6,519 bases of DNA. Origin: JBKEDH01 sp047975295. Its GTDB lineage: Bacteria; Bacteroidota; Bacteroidia; Flavobacteriales; Flavobacteriaceae. Every line of letters begins with the position of its first letter. Within the stretch, counting starts at the first letter, position 1. The position numbers and the translations under genes were made by a program. Location of the stretch: positions 1 through 6,519 of the forward strand of contig JBKEDH010000119.1 of NCBI GenBank assembly GCA_047975295.1. The letters run 5' to 3'. Of this stretch, positions 1 through 6,025 are shown piece after piece. The notes below the pieces were generated by a model, which saw only the letters and a program-made list of their open reading frames with translations, was not told the DNA's origin and did not search any database.

Positions 1-137
1 TGAGTAGCACGTTTTCCGCCACCGTGCACCAAAATTTTCTTCCCTTCTAAATTAGAAAATAATTTTAGGAAATCGTTTAGGGCGTTTTCATCTTCAATGA
101 TGTTCCCTCCTATTTTTACTATGGATAGTTTTTCCAT
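1..137 (-). CDS. argB: Acetylglutamate (N-acylglutamate) kinase, N-terminal 45 codons only
   Basis: Partial gene cut by the left edge; I translated it from the ATG at 137-135. The visible 45 residues begin MEKLSIVKIGGNII and end at a glycine-rich HGGGK (residues 38-42) followed by RAT. The conserved Lys8 with Gly10-Gly11, and the HGGGK loop, are the hallmarks of the N-acetylglutamate kinase branch of the amino-acid kinase family, where they hold ATP phosphates and the substrate. The enzyme phosphorylates the gamma-carboxylate of N-acylglutamate in the cytoplasm, the second step of arginine synthesis. In Bacteroidota the acyl group may be succinyl rather than acetyl; these residues do not decide that. 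The gene lies 132 nt downstream of argF' in the same direction, so it is probably in the same operon. Unlike the other starts here, it is preceded by a Shine-Dalgarno-like GGGAGG. The C-terminal substrate-binding part is outside the window. Confidence 0.93.
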   Translation of the reverse strand, partial: MEKLSIVKIGGNIIEDENALNDFLKLFSNLEGKKILVHGGGKRAT

Positions 138-140
138 TAA

Positions 141-186
141 ACTGAAGCCTCCCATAACCTCTCCAAAGGAGGGGAACTGGCAAGCG
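141..186. repeat. C/G-rich hairpin repeat fragment upstream of argB
   Basis: This patch is much richer in C and G than the spacer around it. It contains a 7-bp inverted repeat, CCTCTCC (158-164) against GGAGGGG (168-174), with a 3-nt AAA loop and one G-T wobble. It resembles short C/G-rich dispersed repeats that I recall from flavobacterial intergenic regions, but family membership is inference: only one copy is in the window. On the coding strand the hairpin sits about 20 nt before the argB start, so it is in the leader of that gene. Confidence 0.6.
148..153 (-). promoter_or_regulatory. Shine-Dalgarno-like GGGAGG before argB
   Basis: On the minus strand GGGAGG ends 10 nt before the argB ATG. 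This is the only strong purine Shine-Dalgarno-like match found at any start in the window. Bacteroidota rarely rely on such sites, and this one belongs to the C/G-rich repeat patch, so it may be accidental. The nearby CCCCTCC could pair with it as an alternative to the local hairpin. Confidence 0.3.
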
Positions 187-252
187 TTTTTTATTTTAAT
201 TCTTTGTTTCTATTAATTCTATTTCCTTTAATATTTTAGCTGAACACACATT

Positions 253-269
253 TTTCCCCATCAGGGAAA
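253..269. repeat. Small inverted repeat abutting the argF' stop
   Basis: TTTCCC (253-258) and GGGAAA (264-269) form a 6-bp stem with a 5-nt loop, directly next to the argF' stop codon at 270-272. On the coding strand the stem is followed by A-rich rather than T-rich sequence, so it does not look like an intrinsic terminator. It may be an mRNA 3'-end or processing hairpin, or part of a dispersed C/G-rich repeat. The rest of the argF'-argB gap (about 187-250) is plain AT-rich sequence in which I see no gene or site. Confidence 0.4.
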
Positions 270-1214
270 TTAAGAGGGGCTATTCTCCAATATCTTTTTC
301 AGTACCAATTGCACGGCATAAGTCCGGTTATTGGCTTGCTCGATTACCAACGAGCTATCGCTATCCAAAACGGCATCTTCAACAACTACATTCCGACGCA
401 CGGGCAAACAGTGCATAAACTTGGCGTTGCCCAGTTTTTCTTTGGTTATCATCCAATTGGGGTCGGTATTGAGTACTTTTCCGTAATCTTCGTAACTGCT
501 CCAGTTTTTTACATAAACAAAATCGGCATCTTTAAAGGCTTCTTCCTGACTATGAAAAATGGGTGTATTTCCCGTAATTTTGGGATTTAAATTATAACCT
601 TCGGGATTGGCAATTACAAATTCCACATCCATTTTTTGCATGGCCTGCGTAAAACTGTTGGCTACCGCATGGGGCAATGCCTTTATATGGGGTGCCCAAC
701 TGAGTACCACTTTTGGTCTGTTTTTTTTCTTATTTTCCGAAATGGTAATGGCATCGGTAAGCCCTTGAAGCGGATGCCCGGTTGCGCTTTCCATATTAAC
801 AATGGGCACCGAAGCGTATTTTTTAAAGGCATTGAGCACCTGCTCACTTTCATCTTTTGCTTTATCGGTAAGCGTTGGAAATGCCCTTACGGCAATAATA
901 TCACAATATTGTGACACTACGGCAGCAGCTTCTTTTATATGCTCGGCTGTACTACCGTTCATGATAGTTCCATCTTCAAACTCCAGTCCCCAAGCATCAT
1001 CCGAAACATTCATCACAACAGGGTTCATCCCTAAATTAAGAGCCGCTTTTTGGGTACTTAATCGTGTACGCAAACTAGAATTGAAAAACAATAGACCTAT
1101 AGTTTTGTTTTTACCCAAAGCCAAATACTGTAACGGATTTTGCTTTAATTGTTTGGCTTCTTCTATCCAAGTATTAATGTTGTCGATATCGTGTATTGAG
1201 ATGTAGTGTTTCAT
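270..1214 (-). CDS. argF': N-acetyl/N-succinyl-ornithine carbamoyltransferase (ArgF')
   Basis: A 314-residue transcarbamylase that moves the carbamoyl group from carbamoyl phosphate to an N-acylated ornithine, giving N-acylcitrulline in the cytoplasm. The carbamoyl-phosphate motif SLRTR is at residues 47-51, HPLQ at 147-150, WAPH at 173-176, and HCLPVRRN at 268-275. The AWGLE segment (74-78) and overall pattern match the Bacteroides-type succinylornithine enzyme and not ordinary ornithine transcarbamylase. From memory of the Bacteroides fragilis protein, the two align without gaps over the first 90 residues. The residue matching its specificity-setting Pro90 is Ala90 here (GSTAEH), not the Glu of the Xanthomonas acetylornithine enzyme. 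This favours succinyl substrate but does not prove it. Length is normal. The ATG at 1214 is preceded by GTAA and degenerate AACAACC-type heptamers. A 335-nt cassette separates it from proB upstream; argB follows after 132 nt. Confidence 0.93.
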   Translation of the reverse strand: MKHYISIHDIDNINTWIEEAKQLKQNPLQYLALGKNKTIGLLFFNSSLRTRLSTQKAALNLGMNPVVMNVSDDAWGLEFEDGTIMNGSTAEHIKEAAAVVSQYCDIIAVRAFPTLTDKAKDESEQVLNAFKKYASVPIVNMESATGHPLQGLTDAITISENKKKNRPKVVLSWAPHIKALPHAVANSFTQAMQKMDVEFVIANPEGYNLNPKITGNTPIFHSQEEAFKDADFVYVKNWSSYEDYGKVLNTDPNWMITKEKLGNAKFMHCLPVRRNVVVEDAVLDSDSSLVIEQANNRTYAVQLVLKKILENSPS

Positions 1215-1234
1215 TTACGGTTGCTGGTTGTTTT

Positions 1235-1286
1235 GGTTAAAGCTGTCCTTTTTTAATAATATAATCTGAAATTTTAACTTTTATTT
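1235..1286 (-). promoter_or_regulatory. Conserved leader module L before argF'
   Basis: This 52-nt block lies just upstream of the argF' start and is alignable without indels to 3547-3598 and 5754-5805. It differs from the proA copy at six positions. The substitutions remove the TTG and alter the TATTATTG seen in the other two, so a shared promoter is not supported. Its role is unknown; it would be the last part of the untranslated leader. Confidence 0.4.
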
Positions 1287-1386
1287 TTAGTCTGAAAGTC
1301 GAAAGCAAAAAATCCAAAAGTCTTGGCTCCTGTTTCTAAACATACAAACATTTTTTCTCTTTTAATTATTCACTTTCCTCTTAAAA

Positions 1387-1420
1387 AAGAGATGCTTCGA
1401 CAAGCTCGGCATGACATAGT
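1387..1420 (-). repeat. 34-bp B element, copy 1
   Basis: One of four near-identical 34-bp elements in the window. It contains GCTT-CGAC-AAGC, a 4-bp stem with a 4-nt loop. This copy has CTCGGCATG where the R3 copies have CTCAGCATG. On the coding strand the hairpin is followed by ATCTCTTTTTT, so a weak terminator or attenuator cannot be excluded, but a 4-bp stem is very short for that. Similar sequences are common dispersed intergenic repeats in Bacteroidota to my recollection. Confidence 0.7.
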
Positions 1421-1549
1421 GATTTTCTATCCTCTCGTTTCTCTATTCTGTTCTCTAATGTCTAAAAATCATAAAGCCCAAAAGTCTTGACTCCTGATTC
1501 TAAACATACAAACATTTTTTCTCTTTTCACTTTTAGTTTTTCACTTTTC

Positions 1550-2317
1550 TCATGATTCGATTTTAGTAAACGCAGCACGATGTTCCATGGCTTTTATTAT
1601 AAAATTATCTTCCAATCCATTTACAATCCATGTTTCTATATTTGCTTTTTTGGCTACAGCAGCAGCTTCAATTTTCGATAACATACCTCCACTACCATGC
1701 GTAGATTTTGCATTGACCACCTGTTGCTGCAATGCTTCTATATTATTTACCGTTTCTATGGTTTTTGGTGTTCCGTTCTGCATTGATGTTTTGGTGTAAA
1801 TCCCTTTGGTATTGGTGGCTATTATAAACAAATCGGCTTTAATGAGCGATGCCGTTAATGCACCCAATTTATCGTTATCGCCAAATTTAATCTCGTCGGT
1901 AGCAACCGTATCATTTTCGTTAATAATAGGAATATAATTATTATTAACCAAAACATTTATGGTATTTACAATATTGGTTTTGCTTTCCTTCTTTTCAAAA
2001 TCGGAATAGCTCAACAAACATTGTGAAGTTAACAGTCCATATTCACGGAAAATTTCCTGATAAATACGGATTAAATGCGGCTGCCCGATCGATGCCAATG
2101 CCTGCTTTACAAAAACCTCCTCTTGCTTGCTTTCCAATTTCACAAATTGTTTGGCCACGGCAATAGCACCCGAACTTACAATAACAAACTCGCAAGTATC
2201 TTGAAGTTTTGCCATTTGATTGGCTATATCTTCAATTTTACCCCGTGAAATATTATCGGTTTCCTTAGTAAGCGTATTCGAGCCTATTTTTAGTAAAATA
2301 CGTTTCTTTTTTTCCAT
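1550..2317 (-). CDS. proB: Glutamate 5-kinase, short form without PUA domain
   Basis: Phosphorylates the gamma-carboxyl of glutamate with ATP, the first step of proline synthesis, and hands labile glutamyl-5-phosphate to ProA. The amino-acid kinase fold is complete: KIGSNTL (residues 10-16) with the phosphate-binding Lys10, SSGAIA (48-53), NENDTV (133-138), FGDNDKLGA (145-153) for glutamate and Mg-ATP, and GSGGMLSKIEAA (208-219). At 255 residues it ends after the kinase domain; the Escherichia coli enzyme is 367 residues with a C-terminal PUA domain. There is no sign of frameshift or truncation, and short forms are known in this phylum. The segment TNTKGIYT (168-175) has Asn where E. coli has Asp (TDQKGLYT). 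The ATG at 2317 lies 2 nt after the proA stop, so translation is probably coupled. The TGA stop abuts the heptamer repeats downstream. Confidence 0.95.
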   Translation of the reverse strand: MEKKKRILLKIGSNTLTKETDNISRGKIEDIANQMAKLQDTCEFVIVSSGAIAVAKQFVKLESKQEEVFVKQALASIGQPHLIRIYQEIFREYGLLTSQCLLSYSDFEKKESKTNIVNTINVLVNNNYIPIINENDTVATDEIKFGDNDKLGALTASLIKADLFIIATNTKGIYTKTSMQNGTPKTIETVNNIEALQQQVVNAKSTHGSGGMLSKIEAAAVAKKANIETWIVNGLEDNFIIKAMEHRAAFTKIES

Positions 2318-2319
2318 AC

Positions 2320-3504
2320 CTATCGAATTTGCCCATTACCAAACACATACCATTTATTGGTAACCAAATGTTGCAGACCTATTGGACCACGTTGATGCAA
2401 CTTATCGGTACCTATGGCCAGTTCGCCTCCAAGCCCAAACTGACCGCCATCGGTAAAGCGTGTTGATGCATTGTGATAAACAGCAGCTGTATCGACTTGT
2501 TCCATAAAATGTTTTGCTTTATCTTCAGTTTTGGTGATAATGGCCGATGAATGTCCGCCTGAATATTGGTTTATAACATCAACAGCTTGATTTATCGAAC
2601 TTACTTCTGCCAATACAATCTTGTAATCCAAAAACTCTTCGTACCAAGTTTCTTCCGAAGGTATAGGTGTAACATTTTCATATCTCGAAAGAGCTTTATC
2701 ACCAAGTATTTCAACGTTTGATTTTTTTAATTCTGAAATCAGGTTATTGATAAAGGCTTCTTTATTGGGAAGGTTTTCATCAATCAGTACCTTATCCAAA
2801 GCATTACAGGCCGAAATCTTAGCTGTTTTTGCGTTTACAACAACTTTTAAAGCCAATTGTACATCGGCTTCTTTATGGATAAACATAAAATTATTGCCTC
2901 GCCCACTAACAATTACCGGACAGGTAGCATGCTGTTTTACAAAAGCTATTAAACGTTCGCCACCACGGGGCACGATTAAATCTATATTTTGTGTGGGTTT
3001 TTCCAAAAATGCTTGAGTTTCGTTGCGGTTAAATTGCAAATATGTTACCCAATGGGCTGGTGCATCGTATTTCTTCAAAGCTTCGTGCCACAAACCAACA
3101 ATCTTTAAATTGGATTTCAAAGATTCTTTGCCGCCTTTCAACAAAATTTTATTACCCGATTTAAAGGCTATCCCGGCGGCTTCGACCGTTACGTCGGGAC
3201 GTGATTCGTAAATAATAAGAACCGTACCAAAAGGTGCCGTTTTGTTATATACCTGCATACCATTTTCGTGCACAAAACCAAAGCGTTCAACACCAACGGG
3301 ATCGTCCTGACCAGCCAAATGCGTAGCTGCCCTAATCATTTCATCAACTTTGGAATCATCAACTTTCAACCTGTCGTACATGGATACATCGCTACCTTTA
3401 TAAGCCTCTAAATCCTGCTTGTTAATGGCTATAATATCTCGTCGTTCTTGTTCTAAAAGCCTTGCCATTTCCAATAATACGGCGTTTCTTGTTTTTATAT
3501 TCAT
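2320..3504 (-). CDS. proA: Glutamate-5-semialdehyde dehydrogenase (gamma-glutamyl phosphate reductase)
   Basis: NADPH-dependent reduction of glutamyl-5-phosphate to glutamate-5-semialdehyde, the second proline step, acting with ProB encoded next to it. The 394-residue protein has the aldehyde-dehydrogenase-like fold of the family: ESRPDVTVEAAGIAFKSGN (residues 100-118), LLKGGKES (121-128), DLIVPRGGERLI (175-186), the catalytic Cys233 in ISACNALD, and the C-terminal STRFTDGGQFGLGGELAIGT (347-366). It is about 20 residues shorter than the E. coli enzyme, all at the N-terminus. The ATG at 3504 is the best start: the in-frame stretch upstream runs through the heptamer array to a TGA without any start codon. 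No Shine-Dalgarno site is present; six AACAACC heptamers directly precede the ATG. The stop TAG is 2 nt before proB. Confidence 0.96.
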   Translation of the reverse strand: MNIKTRNAVLLEMARLLEQERRDIIAINKQDLEAYKGSDVSMYDRLKVDDSKVDEMIRAATHLAGQDDPVGVERFGFVHENGMQVYNKTAPFGTVLIIYESRPDVTVEAAGIAFKSGNKILLKGGKESLKSNLKIVGLWHEALKKYDAPAHWVTYLQFNRNETQAFLEKPTQNIDLIVPRGGERLIAFVKQHATCPVIVSGRGNNFMFIHKEADVQLALKVVVNAKTAKISACNALDKVLIDENLPNKEAFINNLISELKKSNVEILGDKALSRYENVTPIPSEETWYEEFLDYKIVLAEVSSINQAVDVINQYSGGHSSAIITKTEDKAKHFMEQVDTAAVYHNASTRFTDGGQFGLGGELAIGTDKLHQRGPIGLQHLVTNKWYVFGNGQIR

Positions 3505-3550
3505 GGTTGTTGGTTGTTGGTTGTTGGTTGTTGGTTGTTGGTTGTTGGTT
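3505..3550 (-). repeat. Perfect heptamer tandem array touching the proA start codon
   Basis: Six perfect copies of GGTTGTT (AACAACC on the coding strand) plus four bases of a seventh, 46 nt in all, with no space to the proA ATG. The same position before proC holds one copy plus GGTT, and before argF' two imperfect copies. A 7-bp unit outside the reading frame would change the leader length if copies were gained or lost by slippage, without shifting the ProA frame. Confidence 0.95.
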
Positions 3551-3598
3551 AAAGATGTCTTTTTTCAATAATACAATCTAAAATTTCAACTTTTATTT
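3547..3598 (-). promoter_or_regulatory. Conserved leader module L before proA
   Basis: This 52-nt non-coding block matches 5754-5805 (before proC) at 51 of 52 bases and 1235-1286 at 46 of 52, without gaps. On the coding strand it holds TATTATTG, one base off the Bacteroidota -7 consensus TAnnTTTG, but the nearest upstream TTG is only 13 nt away, too close for the usual -33 spacing. A promoter is therefore possible but weakly supported. Confidence 0.4.
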
Positions 3599-3816
3599 CA
3601 GTCCAAAAGTCTTGATTCTTGATTCTAAACATGTACAAACATTTTTCATTTTTAATTATTCACTTTCAACTTAGAAAAGAGACGCTTCGGTAAGCTCAGC
3701 AGGACATAGTGCTTTTCTATTTTTCTCTATTCTATTCTCTCTTATCTCAAACCCAAAAATCTTGACTCTTGGCTCCTGATTCTAAACATATACAAACATT
3801 TTTCACTTTTAATTTT
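3551..3816 (-). repeat. Composite intergenic cassette, copy 2 (argD-proA gap; A-B-A-L)
   Basis: Together with the heptamer array this fills the 312-nt gap between argD and proA; it holds no gene. Modules in map order: leader L, an A block with TCTAAACATGTACAAACAT at about 3624-3642 and heptamers at 3647-3674, a B element (3677-3710), a pyrimidine-rich tract (about 3711-3747), and a second A block with TCTTG-type heptamers from 3758, TCTAAACATATACAAACAT at about 3781-3799, and heptamers at 3804-3830. The two A blocks are 157 nt apart. The last heptamers run into argD and contain its stop codon. Confidence 0.87.
3677..3710 (-). repeat. 34-bp B element, copy 2
   Basis: The most diverged B element inside the stem-loop region. 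It reads CGCTTCGGTAAGCTCAGCAGG, so the loop changes from CGAC to CGGT and the flanking bases differ, while the GCTT/AAGC stem is kept. Orientation is the same as in the other three copies. Confidence 0.7.
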
Positions 3817-4950
3817 TCACTTTTCACTTAACTCATCTTCCAAGGCTTTAAAAAATTGATCTATATGTTCAGTTTTTATGGTTAATGGAGGTAGGATACG
3901 CAATAGTTTTTTGTTAGCTGCACCTCCCGTAAAAATATGATGGTTGTAAATGAGTTTTTTTCGGAGTTCGCCCACTTCAAAATCAAATTCCAGACCCAAC
4001 ATAAGGCCTTTTCCTTTTATGTTTTTAATCTGTGGTATTTGCTTAGCTTTCGCTATAAAATATGCCGAAACTTTATTAACATTATCCACTAAGGTTTCGT
4101 CTTCAATAGTGTTTAAAACCGATAATCCCGCTGCACATGCCAAATGATTACCACCAAATGTGGTGCCCAACATGCCGTGCTTGGCTTCTATATCGGGGTG
4201 TATTAAAATACCTCCAATAGGAAAACCGTTACCCATACCTTTGGCAATGGAAATAATATCGGGCGTTACTGTATAATGCTGAAAGGCAAAAAACTTGCCC
4301 GAACGGCCATAACCGGACTGCACCTCGTCGGCAATAAACATGGTATTATTGACTTTACAGAGTGCATCTACCTGTTGGTAAAAATCGGCTGAAGCTTCGT
4401 CCAAACCGCCTACACCTTGTATAAATTCAATTATAACCGCACAAACATCGCCTTTTTCCAGTTCTTTTTTAAGGTTTTCAATATCGTTAAAGTCTAAAAA
4501 AACAACTTGTTGCTGGGCGTTAATCGGTGCTACAATATTCGGATTATCGGTTGCTGCTACGGCTGCCGATGTACGCCCATGAAATCCGTTTTTAAAGGCT
4601 ATAACACGGCTTTTTCCTGTTTTAAACGATGCCAATTTTAAAGCGTTTTCGTTAGCTTCGGCACCCGAATTACATAAAAATAAGTTGTAGTCCTTACAGC
4701 CCGAAAGCATTTCCAATTTATCGGCCAATGCCGTTTGTAACGGATTTTGAATGGCATTGGAATAAAATCCAAGTTTTTCAACTTGTTCTGTAATTGCCCG
4801 AACATAATTGGAATGTGCATGGCCTATGGAAATTACAGCATGACCGCCATACAGGTCGAGATATTCTGTTCCTTTTTCATCGTAAACATGAATTCCTTTT
4901 CCCGAAACGGGAGTAACATTATATAATGGATAAACGTCGAATAATGGCAT
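3817..4950 (-). CDS. argD: Acetylornithine/N-succinylornithine aminotransferase (class III PLP enzyme)
   Basis: Transfers an amino group from glutamate to N-acylglutamate-5-semialdehyde, giving N-acylornithine for ArgF'. At 377 residues it is a full-length class III aminotransferase. Visible motifs are NSGAEANE (94-101), GFHGRT (122-127) for cofactor stacking, EFIQGVGG (175-182), DEVQSGYGRSG (208-218) with the PLP-pyridine Asp208, the Schiff-base Lys237 in SIAKGMGNGFPIG, TTFGGN (263-268), and LRILPPL (350-356) with the carboxylate-binding Arg. Family members also include ornithine and 4-aminobutyrate aminotransferases, but the arg gene context and size favour ArgD. The ATG at 4950 follows the proC stop with one base between (TAA-A-ATG), so translation is very likely coupled. 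The last codons and TGA stop lie inside a GTGAAAA heptamer repeat, so the C-terminal SEK is repeat-encoded. Confidence 0.94.
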   Translation of the reverse strand: MPLFDVYPLYNVTPVSGKGIHVYDEKGTEYLDLYGGHAVISIGHAHSNYVRAITEQVEKLGFYSNAIQNPLQTALADKLEMLSGCKDYNLFLCNSGAEANENALKLASFKTGKSRVIAFKNGFHGRTSAAVAATDNPNIVAPINAQQQVVFLDFNDIENLKKELEKGDVCAVIIEFIQGVGGLDEASADFYQQVDALCKVNNTMFIADEVQSGYGRSGKFFAFQHYTVTPDIISIAKGMGNGFPIGGILIHPDIEAKHGMLGTTFGGNHLACAAGLSVLNTIEDETLVDNVNKVSAYFIAKAKQIPQIKNIKGKGLMLGLEFDFEVGELRKKLIYNHHIFTGGAANKKLLRILPPLTIKTEHIDQFFKALEDELSEK

Positions 4951-4951
4951 T

Positions 4952-5746
4952 TTAATTCTTCTTTATTTGATTGATTTTTTCGAATGAAGCAACAATTCCC
5001 TGTATCAAGGCCGAGCTTAGACCTTTGTGTTCCATGGCGTTCAACCCTTCTATGGTACAGCCACTAGGGGTGGTTACCCGATCTATTTCCTGTTCGGGGT
5101 GCCTACCCGATTCCAACAATAAACTTGCGGCTCCGTAACAGGTTTGCGTGGCCAATTCGTGTGCTTGTTCGGCCTCAAATCCCAATTGGATGGCACCCTG
5201 GGTTGTGGCCCGTACCAAACGCATCCAAAAGGCAATGCCACTGGCACATATTACGGTTGCTGCCTGTACCAAATCTTCCGAAATAACCATGGTTGTTCCT
5301 AACTCATTAAATACGTTTTTTACCAAATCTACCTTATCTTCGGCATTTTTATTGGGTGCAATACAGGTCATGGATTTCCCGATGGAAATGGCCGTATTGG
5401 GCATTACCCTAATAATGCTTTTATCGTTTCCAATAATGTTTTCAATACGAGCAATATCGACCCCTGCCGCTACCGAAACCACCACCTGTTTATTGGTTAT
5501 TTTATGGGCTACATTTTGTAGTACTTTATCCATGTGCTTGGGCTGTAGTGCAAAAATGACCATATCGGACTGTTCTATTGCCAATGCGTTGTTGGTAGTA
5601 ACCATAACATTATCAATAGCTTTAAAAAAATCTATTTTCGCAATGTTCCGATTACTTAAATATAAGGTGCTAAACATTTCGCCCTTAATGAGTCCGTTTG
5701 CTATGGAACTTCCCAAATTCCCTATTCCTATAATGGCTATTTTCAT
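4952..5746 (-). CDS. proC: Pyrroline-5-carboxylate reductase
   Basis: Reduces 1-pyrroline-5-carboxylate to L-proline with NAD(P)H, the last proline step. The 264-residue protein starts with a Rossmann strand and dinucleotide loop, MKIAIIGIGNLGSSIANGL (GIGNLG at 7-12). Next come FALQPKHM (65-72), VSVAAGV (90-96) and IRVMPNTA (112-119, family signature RVMPNT). The C-terminal helical dimer domain carries the reductase signature VTTPSGCTIEGLNAMEHKGL (224-243). Length is typical. The start at 5746 has a single AACAACC heptamer directly upstream and no Shine-Dalgarno site. ProC sits between argC and argD rather than beside proA-proB, so proline genes are interleaved with arginine genes. This suggests joint expression of both pathways from glutamate. 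A 345-nt cassette separates it from argC. Confidence 0.96.
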   Translation of the reverse strand: MKIAIIGIGNLGSSIANGLIKGEMFSTLYLSNRNIAKIDFFKAIDNVMVTTNNALAIEQSDMVIFALQPKHMDKVLQNVAHKITNKQVVVSVAAGVDIARIENIIGNDKSIIRVMPNTAISIGKSMTCIAPNKNAEDKVDLVKNVFNELGTTMVISEDLVQAATVICASGIAFWMRLVRATTQGAIQLGFEAEQAHELATQTCYGAASLLLESGRHPEQEIDRVTTPSGCTIEGLNAMEHKGLSSALIQGIVASFEKINQIKKN

Positions 5747-5753
5747 GGTTGTT

Positions 5754-5805
5754 GGTTAAAGGTGTCTTTTTTCAATAATACAATCTAAAATTTCAACTTT
5801 TATTT
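5754..5805 (-). promoter_or_regulatory. Conserved leader module L before proC
   Basis: Third copy of the 52-nt leader, differing from the proA copy at one base (GGTGTC against GATGTC). Such near-identity in non-coding DNA implies recent copying, gene conversion or constraint. No hairpin or convincing promoter was found in it. Confidence 0.4.
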
Positions 5806-5872
5806 GTCCAAAAGTCTTGATTCTAAACATGTACAAACATTTTCATTTTTAATTATTCACTTTTCACTTAAA

Positions 5873-5906
5873 AAGAGATACTTCGACAAGCTCAGCATGA
5901 CATAGT
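5873..5906 (-). repeat. 34-bp B element, copy 3
   Basis: Reads ATACTTCGACAAGCTCAGC; the first stem base is A instead of G, which shortens the GCTT/AAGC stem to three pairs. The rest matches the other copies, including the CATGACATAGT end. Confidence 0.7.
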
Positions 5907-6025
5907 ACTTTTCTATCCTCTCTATTCTATTCTCTCTTATCTCAAGCCCAAAATCTTGGTTCTTGGCTCTTGATTTTAAACATATACAAACATTTTCACT
6001 TTTCACTATTCATTTTTCACTTAAA

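Larger units (their letters stand above)
1215..1549 (-). repeat. Composite intergenic cassette, copy 1 (proB-argF' gap; A-B-A-L)
   Basis: A 335-nt gap with no gene, made of modules shared with 3505-3816 and 5747-6091. The leader module L (1235-1286) matches the other two copies without gaps (46 of 52 bases against the proA copy). Then come an A block holding TCTAAACAT-ACAAACAT at about 1335-1350, heptamers at 1357-1384, a B element at 1387-1420, and a second A block with TCTAAACAT-ACAAACAT at about 1499-1514 and heptamers at 1521-1548. The two A blocks are 164 nt apart. The heptamer block runs CTCTTTT, CACTTTT, AGTTTTT, CACTTTT and ends 1 nt short of the proB stop codon (1550-1552). The argF' start is preceded by two imperfect copies of the GGTTGTT heptamer. 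This is the most diverged of the three cassettes. Confidence 0.85.

Noticed and set aside
253..269. Intrinsic terminator after argF'
   Set aside because: The stem is only 6 bp and is followed by A-rich, not T-rich, sequence on the coding strand; argB continues in the same direction.
802..1206. 134-residue plus-strand frame opposite argF', and the smaller plus-strand frames at 309-590 and 636-914
   Set aside because: Antisense to a well-supported enzyme gene with no domain signal; they follow from the codon usage of argF'.
3551..3598. Bacteroidota-type promoter (TTTG...TAnnTTTG) inside leader L
   Set aside because: TATTATTG is close to the -7 box, but the only nearby TTG is 13 nt upstream, and both elements are degraded in the argF' copy, so a shared promoter is not supported.
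3651..3665. Possible ArgR box half-site (TGAATAATT on the coding strand) in the first A block of each gap
   Set aside because: The second half of the dyad (ATTCA) is missing in all copies, and the match arises from the degenerate heptamers.
5148..5759. 203-residue open frame on the plus strand opposite proC
   Set aside because: It lies wholly antisense to a clearly conserved proC, has no recognisable domain and low-complexity composition; it is a shadow frame.
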